A stretch of 64,000 nt of DNA, taken from Paulinella micropora. Taxonomy: Eukaryota > Cercozoa > Imbricatea > Euglyphida. Positions 11,679 through 24,000 of the stretch are shown here, piece after piece (the stretch's first letter is position 1; the number at the start of each line of letters is the position of its first letter). A program made the position numbers and the translations under genes. The stretch is from positions 141,692 through 205,691 of the forward strand of contig BJOX01000153.1 in the NCBI GenBank assembly GCA_009731375.1, written 5' to 3'. Under the pieces are notes generated by a model. The model was not told where the DNA came from. It saw nothing but the letters and a program-made list of their open reading frames with translations, and searched no databases.

Positions 11679-11710
<32 letters not shown>

Positions 11711-11835
11711 AAGAATAGAAAAGAATAGAAAAGAATAGAATAGAATAGAATAGAATAGAATAGAATAGAAAAGATAGAACAGAATGAAACAGATAGATAG
11801 ATAGATGGATAGATAGATAGATAGATAGATAGATG

Positions 11836-11872
<37 letters not shown>

Positions 11873-12135
11873 ATAGATAGTTAGATAGATAGATAGATAG
11901 ATAGATAAGTAAACAAAAGGGGGGACGGATGGATAGACTAGACTAGAATAGAATAGAATAGAATAGATTAGAATAGATTAGAACAGAACAGAACAGAACA
12001 GAATAGAATAGAATAGAATAGAACAGAACAGAATAGAATAGAATAGAATAGAATAGAATAGAAGAAATGGAACAGGGAAAGAACAGAATAGAACAGATAG
12101 ATATAGATGGATGGATGGATGGATAGATAGATAGG

Positions 12136-12172
<37 letters not shown>

Positions 12173-12173
12173 G

Positions 12174-12217
<44 letters not shown>

Positions 12218-12231
12218 GGATGGATAGATAT

Positions 12232-12274
<43 letters not shown>

Positions 12275-12275
12275 C

Positions 12276-12309
<34 letters not shown>

Positions 12310-12495
12310 GGATAGATGGATAGATAGATAGATAGATAGATAGAAAAAAGGAGGGACGGATGGATACAATAGAATAGAATAGAATAGAATAGAATAGAAT
12401 AGAATAGAAAAAATGGAACAGGGAAAGAACAGAATAGAACAGATAGATATATAGATGGATGGATGGATGGATAGATAGATAGGTAGGTAGGTAGG

Positions 12496-12557
<62 letters not shown>

Positions 12558-12743
12558 TGTTTGGTCTATCAGCTCTGCATATCCGAAGACATAGGCATCC
12601 ATTCCACCCCGCCGCCAATCAGCCACTGGGTAGCGGGCTGGGAATGGGCACTAGGCCCCGAATTTGTGCAGTCTGACGGTTCTACGCGATAGGTAGATAG
12701 ATAGATAGATAGACAGATAGATAGATAGATAGATAGATAGATG

Positions 12744-12786
<43 letters not shown>

Positions 12787-12812
12787 GGATAGATGGATGG
12801 ATAGATATATAG

Positions 12813-12856
<44 letters not shown>

Positions 12857-13000
12857 AAAAAGGAGGGACGGATGGATAGAATAGAATAGAATAGAATAGA
12901 ATACAATAGAATAGAATAGAATAGAAAAAATGGAACAGGGAAAGAACAGAATAGAACAGATAGATATATAGATGGATGGATGGATAGATAGATAGGTAGG

Positions 13001-13053
<53 letters not shown>

Positions 13054-13617
13054 GGATGGATGGATGGATGGATGGATGGATGGGTGGGTGGATGGATGGA
13101 TGGATAGATAGATAGATAGATAGATCGATAGATAGATAAACAAAAGATGGAAAAAGAATAGAATAGAATAGAAAAGAATAGAAAAGAATAGAAAAGAATA
13201 GAAAAGAATAGAAAAGAATAGAATAGAATAGAACAAAATAGAATAGAAAAGATAGAACAGAATAGAAAAGATAGATAGATGGATAGATACATACATAGAT
13301 AGATAGACAGATAGATAGATAGATAGTTAGATAGTTAGATAGATAGATTGATAGATAGATTGATAGATAGATAGATAGATAGATAGATAGGTAAACAAAA
13401 GGGGGGACGGATGGATAGACTAGACTAGAATAGAATAGAATAGAATAGATTAGAATAGAACAGAACAGAACAGAATAGAATAGAATAGAACAGAACAGAA
13501 CAGAATAGAACAGAATAGAATAGAATAGAATAGAATAGAATAGAAAAAATGGAACAGGGAAAGAACAGAATAGAACAGATAGATATAGATGGATGGATGG
13601 ATGGATAGATAGATAGG

Positions 13618-13651
<34 letters not shown>

Positions 13652-13660
13652 CATAGATAC

Positions 13661-13742
<82 letters not shown>

Positions 13743-13905
13743 GGATAGATAGATAGATAGATAGATAGAAAAAAGGAGGGACGGATGGATACAATAGAAT
13801 AGAATAGAATAGAATAGAACAAATGGAACAGGGAAAGAACAGAATAGAACAGATATATATATAGATGGATGGATGGATGGATAGATAGATAGGTAGGTAG
13901 GTAGG

Positions 13906-13954
<49 letters not shown>

Positions 13955-14009
13955 GAGATATCGACTAATGTCAGAAAAAAGGAGCTTCTGATTTCGTCAA
14001 CCAAGGAAG
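9221..14009. repeat. higher-order GATA/GAATA/GATG microsatellite field
   Basis: GATA arrays alternate with (GAATA)n and (GATG)n in a recurring order. A linker reading GGAACAGGGAAAGAACAGAA occurs near 11022, 11335, 12070, 12416, 12934, 13552 and 13827, and another reading GGAGGGACGGATGGATA precedes many of the GAATA blocks. This is a higher-order repeat of variable length rather than a simple microsatellite. Minus-strand frames encode only Ile-Tyr-Leu-Ser or Phe-Tyr-Ser-Ile repeats. Confidence 0.85.
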
Positions 14010-14182
14010 NNNNNNNNNNNNNNNNNNNNNNNNNNNNNNNNNNNNNNNNNNNNNNNNNNNNNNNNNNNNNNNNNNNNNNNNNNNNNNNNNNNNNNNNNNN
14101 NNNNNNNNNNNNNNNNNNNNNNNNNNNNNNNNNNNNNNNNNNNNNNNNNNNNNNNNNNNNNNNNNNNNNNNNNNNNNNNNNN
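14010..14182. other. assembly gap, 173 N
   Basis: Run of N inside the microsatellite field; the flanks 13955-14009 and 14183-14340 are unique-type sequence with no recognisable gene. Confidence 0.99.
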
Positions 14183-14338
14183 TCGACAGTCTAGTATAAA
14201 CCGACAGAGCACTGTGGGTTTTATTCCGGGCTCAACAAGCGAGAAAGGGCACCCTGAGGGAACAGGATTGTGCTTCCCGTCGCTATTTCGGCATGTGACT
14301 TATAGGCGTATGGCTAGGCACACATAAGGCACCCCACC

Positions 14339-14339
<1 letters not shown>

Positions 14340-14427
<88 letters not shown>

Positions 14428-14443
14428 TGATAGATAGATAAAT

Positions 14444-14497
<54 letters not shown>

Positions 14498-14570
14498 GAT
14501 AAATAGATAGATAGATAGCTAGATAGATAGATGGATGGATAGATAGATGGATAGATGGATGGATAGATAT

Positions 14571-14617
<47 letters not shown>

Positions 14618-14805
14618 CAAAAAAAGAAGGGACGGATGGATAGACTAGACTAGAATAGAATATAATAGAATAGAATACAATAGAATACAATAGAATAGAA
14701 TAGAATAGAATAGAATAGAAAAAATGGAACAGGGAAAGAACAGAATAGAACAGATAGATATATAGATGGACGGATGGATGGATAGATAGATAGGTAGGTA
14801 GGTAA

Positions 14806-14839
<34 letters not shown>

Positions 14840-15091
14840 GGATGGATGGATGGATGGATGGATGGGTGGATGGATGGATGGATAGATAGATAGATAGATA
14901 GATAGATAGTTAGATAGATAGTTAGATAGATAGATAGATAAACAAAAGATGGAAAGAATAGAATAGAATAGAATAGAAAAGAATAGAAAAGAATAGAAAA
15001 GAATAGAATAGAATAGAATAGAATAGAAAAGATAGAACAGAATAGAACAGATAGATAGATAGATGGATAGATAGATAGATAGATAGATAGT

Positions 15092-15126
<35 letters not shown>

Positions 15127-15368
15127 GTAAACAAAAGGGGGGACGGATGGATAGACTAGACTAGAATAGAATAGAATAGAATAGAACAGAACAGAACAGA
15201 ATAGAATAGAACAGAACAGAACAGAACAGAATAGAATAGAACAGAACAGAACAGAATAGAATAGAACAGAATAGAATAGAATAGAATAGAATAGAAAAAA
15301 TGGAACAGGGAAAGAACAGAATATAACAGATAGATATAGATGGATGGATGGATGGATAGATAGATAGG

Positions 15369-15403
<35 letters not shown>

Positions 15404-15433
15404 ATAAATAGATAGATAGATAGATAGATAGAT

Positions 15434-15486
<53 letters not shown>

Positions 15487-15511
15487 GGATAGATGGATGG
15501 ATGGATGGATG

Positions 15512-15552
<41 letters not shown>

Positions 15553-15680
15553 ACAAAAGATGGAAAGAATAGAATAGAATAATATAGAATAATATAGAAA
15601 AGTAAAGAATAGAAAAGAATAGAATAGAATAGAATAGAAAAGATAGAACAGAATAGAACAGATAGATAGATGGATGGATG

Positions 15681-15725
<45 letters not shown>

Positions 15726-15737
15726 TTAGATAGATAA

Positions 15738-15769
<32 letters not shown>

Positions 15770-16092
15770 ACAAAAGGAGGGACGGATGGATAGACTAGAA
15801 AAGACTAGAATAGAATAGAATAGAATAGAATAGAATAGAATAGAACAGAACAGAACAGAACAGAATAGAATAGAATAGAATAGAATAGAACAGATAGATA
15901 GATGGATGGATGGATGGGTAGATGGTTTGATTGATAGATAGATAGATAGATAGATAAACAAAAGGAGGGATGGATTGATAGAATAGAATAGAATAGAATA
16001 GAATAAAAGAGGAAGAGGAAGTGAAAGAGGAAGAGGAAGAGGAAGAGAAAGAGAAGAGAAGAGAAGAGAAGAGAAAAAGAAAAGATAGATAG

Positions 16093-16132
<40 letters not shown>

Positions 16133-16147
16133 CAGACAGATAGATAG

Positions 16148-16178
<31 letters not shown>

Positions 16179-16197
16179 AATAGATAGATAGATGGAT

Positions 16198-16255
<58 letters not shown>

Positions 16256-16262
16256 GCATACA
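14340..16262. repeat. GATA/GAATA higher-order field, second part
   Basis: The pattern of 9221-14009 continues, with the GGAACAGGGAAAGAACAGAA linker at about 14727 and 15302. It ends in a GAAGAG-rich purine stretch (16010-16085) and a last GATA array. Confidence 0.85.
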
Positions 16263-16267
16263 TAGAT

Positions 16268-16745
16268 ACTACTTACTTACTTACCTAATTATTTATTTAC
16301 TTACTTGCTTATTTGCTTGCTTGCAGCTTACTATTTACTACTTAATTTTTATCACTTATCACTTATCACTTACTACTTACAACTTACCACTCTATTACCA
16401 CACTACTTACTACTTACTACTTACTTGCTTACTTACTTACTTACTTACTTATCACTTACTTGCTAGTTTACGACTAACCACTTACTACTGATTACTTACT
16501 TACTGTTACTACGTACTAATTACAACTTACTTACTCTTACTTACTTACTTACTTGCTTACTTACTTGCTTACTTACTTGCTTACTTACTTGCTTACTTAC
16601 TTATTTACTTGCTTACTTACTTATTTACTTACTTACCCACTTACTTGCTTACTTGCTTACTTACTTGCTTACTTGCTTACTTGCTTACTTATCCACTTAC
16701 TTGCTTACCCACTTACTCACTTACTCACTTACTTACTTACTTACT
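16268..16745. repeat. (TTAC)n / (TTGC) microsatellite
   Basis: Continuous ACTT/GCTT units. Frames through it encode Leu-Thr-Tyr repeats only. Confidence 0.9.
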
Positions 16746-16821
16746 ACTACTGTACTACTACTACGACTACTACTACTACTACTACTACTAGTACTACTAC
16801 TACTACTACTACTACTACCAC

Positions 16822-16898
<77 letters not shown>

Positions 16899-16932
16899 CA
16901 TCATCATCATCATCATCATCATTATTATTATC
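16746..16932. repeat. (ACT)n, (ATT)n and (ATC)n trinucleotide tracts
   Basis: (TAC)n to about 16818, (ATT)n to about 16897, then (ATC)n. They form the 5' part of composite repeat copy 1. Confidence 0.9.
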
Positions 16933-17880
16933 CCTGAAAGATGTTGGTCAAGAGGGTGGGGGGTTTGGGGGGAGGGGGAAAACAAAAATTGTCTAAACCC
17001 CCCCCCCCCCCCCCCCCCTTCCCCCCCCCCCCCGNNNNNNNNNNTGTGGGAACGAGGAGGAGTTCGGAGCTCATATTTGCAGGGTGGCTAGCCCCAGACT
17101 CGATGTTGATGCTGATATGATTGTTTTGGAATTCACGCAAATATTTGCGTTAGGGGAGTGTCCTGAATGCCAAAATTCCTTGCTTTTTTTTGCACTCCAA
17201 TCGGAATAAATCATGGTTTGTGTGAACCAGGAGGAGTTGGGAGCTCATATTGACAGGGTGGTTAGGCCCAGACTTGATCTTGATGCTGATATAATTTTTT
17301 TGGAATTCACGCAAATATTTGCGTTAGGGGAGTGTCCTGAATGCCAAAATTCCTTGCTTTTTTAGCCTTTTTTTTTGCACCCCCATCAGAATAAATCATG
17401 GTTTGTGTGAACCAGGAGGATTTGGGAGCTCATATTGACAGGGCAATTAGCAGCAGACTCGATCTTGGTGCTGGTATAGTTTTTTTGGAATTCACGCAAA
17501 TGTTTGCGTTAGGGGAGTGTCCTGAATACCAAATTTCCTTGTTTTTTGGCAGTACTTGCCGGTGCCTCCGGCCATTGAACGTACCCTGTCGACGGGGAAG
17601 GGGGGGTCCGGGGGGCCCTCCCCCCGGGAACCCCAGTCCTGTGGTTGTATGTACCCGTTCTGGTCGCGGGTGGCACCCACACCTGAAAATGGAGGTTTTT
17701 GCCACCAGGCGCCCTTTGCGGCACCTCCGGCAATTCAACGTACCCTGTCGAAGGAAAAGGGGGGGGGTCCGGGGGAGCCCTGTGATTGTACGTACCCGTT
17801 CTGGTCGCGGGTGTCACCCACACCTGAAAATTGAGGTTTATTGCCACCAGGCGCCCTTTGCGGCACCTCCGTCAATTCAA
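16746..17880 (+). repeat. composite repeat, copy 1
   Basis: Order: trinucleotide tracts; a G-rich block starting CCCTGAAAGATGTTGG (16932-17000); a poly-C run and a 10-N gap (17035-17044); three ~175-181-bp family A units (about 17045, 17217, 17398); then about two ~145-bp family C units (17545-17880) marked by GCACCTCCGGCAATTCAACG and CCACCAGGCGCCCTTTGCGG. Confidence 0.8.
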
Positions 17881-17914
17881 AGTATTGCTGTTGACATTCA
17901 AGACAACAACAAAA

Positions 17915-17980
17915 ATTAGTTTTTCATTTTTGTGTCAGATTTTCATTTTTGTGACAGTTTTTCATTTTTGTGACAAAAAT
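17915..17980. repeat. three copies of a ~19-bp motif
   Basis: TTTTTCATTTTTGTGACAG-like units repeat three times just before the 512-N gap. Nothing else is seen in 17881-18045. Confidence 0.7.
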
Positions 17981-18045
17981 TCAAATTTTCAAATTTAACG
18001 GTAACATTTCGCGAAAATTTACGATATTTTGCGGACGAATATAGC

Positions 18046-18557
18046 NNNNNNNNNNNNNNNNNNNNNNNNNNNNNNNNNNNNNNNNNNNNNNNNNNNNNNN
18101 NNNNNNNNNNNNNNNNNNNNNNNNNNNNNNNNNNNNNNNNNNNNNNNNNNNNNNNNNNNNNNNNNNNNNNNNNNNNNNNNNNNNNNNNNNNNNNNNNNNN
18201 NNNNNNNNNNNNNNNNNNNNNNNNNNNNNNNNNNNNNNNNNNNNNNNNNNNNNNNNNNNNNNNNNNNNNNNNNNNNNNNNNNNNNNNNNNNNNNNNNNNN
18301 NNNNNNNNNNNNNNNNNNNNNNNNNNNNNNNNNNNNNNNNNNNNNNNNNNNNNNNNNNNNNNNNNNNNNNNNNNNNNNNNNNNNNNNNNNNNNNNNNNNN
18401 NNNNNNNNNNNNNNNNNNNNNNNNNNNNNNNNNNNNNNNNNNNNNNNNNNNNNNNNNNNNNNNNNNNNNNNNNNNNNNNNNNNNNNNNNNNNNNNNNNNN
18501 NNNNNNNNNNNNNNNNNNNNNNNNNNNNNNNNNNNNNNNNNNNNNNNNNNNNNNNNN
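18046..18557. other. assembly gap, 512 N
   Basis: Run of N. The right flank 18558-18704 is short unique-type sequence without a recognisable gene. Confidence 0.99.
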
Positions 18558-18704
18558 CCTTTCCATGGGCTGATTGATATAAAGCTCCTAGAGTAATGTT
18601 CTATGCAGTCACTTCCTTTATTCCACCGATTGGTGTGGAGACTTTCCTTATGGAATGGAGGACTGGATGCACATGGCCTTTTGGCTCAGCAATTGGCAGG
18701 AGAT

Positions 18705-18721
18705 ACATTATTATTATTACG

Positions 18722-18795
<74 letters not shown>

Positions 18796-18802
18796 GATTA
18801 TG

Positions 18803-18852
<50 letters not shown>

Positions 18853-18880
18853 CATCATCATCATATTATTTTAGTATTTT

Positions 18881-18933
<53 letters not shown>

Positions 18934-19794
18934 TAATAATAACAACNNNNNNNNNNATTTCGGCACCACTGTCGGAATAAATCATGGTTTGTCGGAACGA
19001 GGAGGAGTTCGGAGCTCATATTTGCAGGGTCGTTAGCCCCAAACTCCATCTTGATGCGGATATGATTTTTTTTGGAATTGACACAAATATTTGCGTTAGG
19101 GGAATGTCCTGAATGCCAAAATTCCTTGTTTTTTTCGCACCCCAATCGGAAGAAATCATGATTTGTGTGAAGCAGGAGGAGTTGGGAGCTCGTATTGACA
19201 GGGTGGCTAGCCCCAGACTTGATCTTGATGCTGATATAATTTCTTTGGAATTCACGCAAATATTTGCGTTAGGGGAGTGTTCTGAATGCGAAAATTCCTT
19301 GTTTTTTAAGCCTTTTTTTTCACCCTCGTCGGAATAAATCATGGCTCGTGGTTTGCGTTGGGAGAGTGTCCTGAATGCCAAATTTCCTTCTTTTTTGGCA
19401 GTATTTGCCTGTGCCTCCTGCAATTGAACGTACCCTGTCGACGGGGCAGGGGGGGTCCGGGGCCCTCCCCCCGAAAACCCCAGCCCTGTGATTGTACGTA
19501 CCCTTTTTCTGGTCGCGGGTGGCACCCACACCTAAAAATTGAGGTTTTTTTGCCACCAAGCGCCCTTTGCGGCACCTCCAGCAATTCAACGTACCCTGTC
19601 GAAGGGAAAGGGGGGGTCCGGGGGAGCCCTGCGATTGTACGTATCCGTTCTGGTCGCGGGTGGCACCCACACCTGAAAATCGAGGTTTTTACCACCAGGC
19701 GCCCTTTGCGGCACCTCCGGCAATTCAACGTACCCTGTCGAAGCCAAAGGGGCGGGAGGGGGGGGGGGGGGCCGGGGGGCCCTCCAAAAAGGGA
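18705..19794 (+). repeat. composite repeat, copy 2
   Basis: (ATT)n (18705-18860) and (AAT)n (18883-18930), a 10-N gap (18947-18956), family A units at about 18960, 19140 and 19320 (the last cut short), then about 2.5 family C units (19395-19790), and a 10-N gap at 19795-19804. The G-rich block is missing, probably inside the gap. Confidence 0.8.
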
Positions 19795-19849
19795 NNNNNN
19801 NNNNCGCGAAGCGCACCGGTAAACCACCCTTTCAGGTGTTGGCGCAGCC

Positions 19850-20207
19850 CCTAGTTATTATTATCCCTGAAAGATGTTGGAGAAGGGGGTGCAGGGTTTG
19901 GGGGGAGGGAGAAAATGAAAATTGTGTACCCCCCACCCACCCCCCAAATCGGCACCTCTGTCGGAATAAATCATGGTTTGTCGGAACGAGGAGGAGTTCG
20001 GAGCTCATATTTGCAGGGTGGCTAGCCCCAGACTCGATCTTGATGCTGACATGATTTTTTTGAATTCATGCAAATATTTGCGTTAGGGGAGTGTCCTGAA
20101 TGCCGAAATTCCTTGTTTTTTTTCGCACCCCAATCGGAATAAATCATGGTTTGTATGAACCAGGAGGATTTGGGAGCTCATATTGACAGGGTGGCTAGCC
20201 CCAGACT
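19850..20207 (+). repeat. composite repeat, copy 3, cut by Gypsy-type element 1
   Basis: A short ATT tract, the CCCTGAAAGATGTTGG block, and family A units at about 19960 and 20135. The second unit stops at CTAGCCCCAGACTCG (about 20193-20207), where all other units continue with ATCTTGATGCTGAT, and the retroelement sequence begins. Confidence 0.75.
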
Positions 20208-21090
20208 CGCCGCCATTTCCTCTGTCGTTGGAATCAGTATGTTCCCTACCAGCGGCATCGTGCGCCATGGGAATGGTGTCGCATCCGCTATCTCTTTCTC
20301 CGACTGCACCCCCCGCTCCGCCTCTTTCCACCGCATCTGCTCATACCTCTCCCTCGCGTCCCTTCTACCGTGTGCTACGCAACACTCTGCCACCCGCAGC
20401 TGAGTCGCCTCATAATATTGCACCTCATCCCGCTTAATCGTCTGCCCGTATCTGCGTATCTCCTTCACCCCTTCCACATACTCCATACCGTTAATGGGCT
20501 TCCTGTCACAAAAGTCCGGCTTCTGTTCCTCATCCTCAAGATCCATCTGTCCCAGCACTGTCAAAACCGCTGCCGCCGTCTTGAAATGAAACCTCGTCAG
20601 ATTCACACCATGCCTCTTGTCCGCGTCATATACCGGTCGTAACGCAAAAACGCTCGGCGCTCCCTGCCCCTTTTCCTCCCCTCCGTCCTTGACCCCTGAC
20701 CCCTCACCCCGCTTCTCCGATGTGTTCTCCTTTGGTGGTCCCCCTCCCCGGGACATGTAAACCGCTTTGTGGTTGTCTTTGCCCGATATATACTCAATCG
20801 TAAAATCATACTCGGACAGTTCCAATTGCCACCTCGCCAGCCTCCCCCTATGATCCTGCGACATCAACCACTGCAGGTTGTTATGATCCGACCGTACTAT
20901 CGTTCCCCGCGCCCCCCACAGGTAGTTCCGCAGCTTTTTGAAGCCCCACACTAATAACTATCGCCAGTGCCTCTCTTTGCCGCGTACAGTACTGTTGTTC
21001 CGGTTTCGTCATCCTCCGACTCAGGAACATCACCGGCCGCAAGCGCCCCTCGTCATCCCGCTGTTGTAATACCCCGCCGATCGCGTAATA
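20208..21090 (-). pseudogene. RNase H remainder of element 1 pol
   Basis: After the stop at 21091 the same frame continues with AIGGVLQQRDDEGRLRPVMF and KPEQQYCTRQREALAI, the core of a Gypsy RNase H. A frameshift near 20945-20960 then leads to SDHNNLQWLMSQ and GRLARWQLELSEYDFTIEYI, the end of the domain. About 190 further residues are unassigned linker. The reading fuses into repeat DNA at 20207. Two disruptions make this a pseudogene. Confidence 0.75.
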
Positions 21091-24000
21091 CTATGCTGAC
21101 GCATCCGTATCCAGTATGAAACTCCGGTGGAAGTTGGGAAGTTGTAGAACTGCTCCCCCCTCCGTCCACGGGTCTCTCATAATGTGTGCCCTCAACTCTT
21201 TGACCGCTTCGTCTATCTTCGGGGGCCACTTCCCTTCCGCATCACACCTGCCCTCTTTCATGAATACTCGTATCGGTTCCGCTAACTCTGCGAAATTTGG
21301 TATGAATGCCCCATAGTACTGTGCCAGTGACACGAAAGAATGTAGATCGGACTTTGTTTTCGGAAGAGGCGAAGCCGCCAACGCCTCTCGCTTCGTCCTG
21401 ACGATCGAACACGTACCGTTCTCGATATCATACCCCAAATATTGGATCCGCTTCTGCAGGAAGTGACATTTCTTGGCATTCAGCCGAAACCCAAACGCTT
21501 TCACCCGCCGCATAATGTCCCGCAAATGTTGTATATCTTCCTCTACCGATTGCGAAAATATGACCACATCATCGAGATAGGCGAACGCATACCCCGTGGT
21601 ATTCCCGTACTTTTCCGCAAATTCCGCATCCCGGTATTTGGCCCCCAACATCTTGGTCATTGCCAGCTGGAATATGCCTGGAGCCACCTTTAATCCCATA
21701 GGTAAAACCTTCCAAACATATGTCGTCATCCCCGCCATGAACGCGGTCAAGTACCGACTTTCTTCCGCCAGAGGTATTTGCCAAAATCCGCTCTTTAAGT
21801 CCAACGTCGAGTATATCTTTGCATTCTGCAAAACCTCAATACCATGCTGCACGTCTGGTACCGGTGTCTCTATCTTCTTGATAATCTCATTGATCCGCCA
21901 GTAATTAATACACATCCGCAACGTTCCATCTGGTTTTGGGGCCATTTGCACTGGGGACGCATATTCCGATAACCGCGCCTCAATCAACCCCTTCGCCAAA
22001 AGCTCCGCTGTCATTTCTTTCGCTATCCGATCCTCGTGGTGACTCAACCTCGACGGCCGTCCTATACCCGGTGCCGCTTGCCCCATTTCTCGTTCAAAAA
22101 CCGCCACGTGACTTGTCACCGCTCCCCCCTCCAGAGGGCCAAAGACCTGTATGTTATCCTCCATAATTCCCAAAGCCGCCGTCTTCTCCTTCTGCGTCCC
22201 CTCCCACGTCTCCGCCTGCTCCTGCAGTGCCTTCCGCGCCTTATCCGTTTCCTCCTTTATTTGCTCCTCCGTCGCTTGCCCCTGTATGTCGTCTACTGAG
22301 ATCTCCGCGCCATCCCCATCTATCCCCTCCCTCGACCGATACAAGGTCGGCGTTTTCCGCTCTTGATCCGCGTACCGCGCTAACTGATCGATCATCATCG
22401 CGTATTGAATGGCATGCGTCCTGTGGTATACCCCAGAAATATGTGTGAAAGCCTCGTCACGTATAGCCGCTAGATCCCGATCCAGGAGTTCCTCTCGGTA
22501 ACGCCTAGCTATCTTCCTCGTACCTAGCCGACAGGCCACTACCAGTTTCTGTGTACGACTCGGAATCGGTATCGGGTCCGCTATCATGAAATCTTCTATG
22601 TCGTACCACCACATCTCCGTCCGCCGACCCACCGGAAGCATTATCGTAAAATCCCCGTGTGAGAGCCGATTCTTTAACTCTTTCTTGATCTGTGAAACCG
22701 AATCCGCTATGATGGGTGAACTTCCCCACTTTTCCTCCAAGAAACGTACAACCTCCGTTTTAGCCTGACTTGGCTTACTCACGTTGCAGACCACGTATTG
22801 TGCCATCGGTAACACCTGTTCCCCCATTTCCTTGTGTTGATACCCCAAGTTCCGGCCATGCCTCGGGAAACCATCCGACACCTCTTCATTCTGTCTCCGA
22901 AAATGTTCCAACCGCTCCTCAATCGCCCTTTTCGTCGCTATCCTCACGCTGGCCAGTTCGTCCTCTTCCTCGCTGTCCTCTTCAGACCCTCCCTTCACAA
23001 AATCCTTCCGCTTGGCCTCTCGTTCTGCCGCCTGTGCCTGTAACTCAACTTTTGCCACTGTAAAGAAATCGCCTGTAACCCTTACCCCTGGTGCCTCGCC
23101 AACCCCTTCCTCCGGCTCTTCCTGTACGAATGGGTATACCGCTGCGTTCGTGCCCGTGCCGTACCGTATCTCATTTCTCCCGCAATCTATCCACGCGTCC
23201 ATCCGTCGCAATGCGTCAAGACTCCATAATAAGCCTCCCGTGTATGCTGGCACAATCCAGAACTTGTGTGTATATGCACAACCCTCCCGGACCTCAAAGG
23301 TAAGTAACATCGTACCCGTGATCTCCGTAGTACCCGATATCCCCTTTACCCAACCCCTCGTGTTCCTCAATATCCTCTGGAACCAGGCTTGCCCGCTGTG
23401 TGCGTCGAAGAAGCGCTTACCCATAACATTGATGGCGGCTATCGTATCATTGCCGATTACTGTTTCCCCGTTCAACTGTGTTACTCTCATCCGAGTGTAT
23501 GCCAGGGGTAAATCAGCTCTTTTAATGTGACTAACTTCCGGCCATCGCCCGCCTTCGCTCTCGTACCGCTGGGCCACCCTCCAATGTGTATCCAGCAAAC
23601 GCTGGTCGGCTTGCCGCTGCCTTATCTCGTCCTCGCGTTTACGCTCGTGTTCTCTCCCCCCCTGTGTACCCTCACTGCTCTCGTGTTGCCCCTCTTTATC
23701 CTTATTCTCTCGCTTACCGCTCTCGTTAATATCGCTATTACCCTGGTCCTTCTCCTCTATACCCCGCCCGCTACATGCTCGCTCCTCGGCCGCCTGCTGT
23801 TTTGCATGTCGTGTCTCCGTGTCTGCGCTTATACCCTCGCCCCTCTTCCGCTTTCCGCTTATGTCAAGTCCACGTATTCCCTTGTCGTCACATCCCTTCC
23901 TGGACTCCCGTATCCCGATCTGTCGCCCCGTCTCCGGCGTCTCCTTCTCCGTTCCCCTGTTAAACAAAAATTCCCCATTTTCTCTCGTTCCCCCTACCCC

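Noticed and set aside
7506-16263. Long minus-strand frames of 100-400 codons
   Set aside because: They translate GATA, GAATA, GAGAA and TTAC microsatellites into Ile-Tyr-Leu-Ser, Phe-Tyr-Ser-Ile or Leu-Ser-Ser repeats; absence of stops is a property of the repeat.
18596-18885. Poly-Ile, poly-Tyr and poly-Leu frames
   Set aside because: Translation of (ATT)n; no flanking coding sequence.
17398-19860. Frames over family A and C units
   Set aside because: The same peptides recur in each repeat copy and in several frames; units are noncoding repeats.
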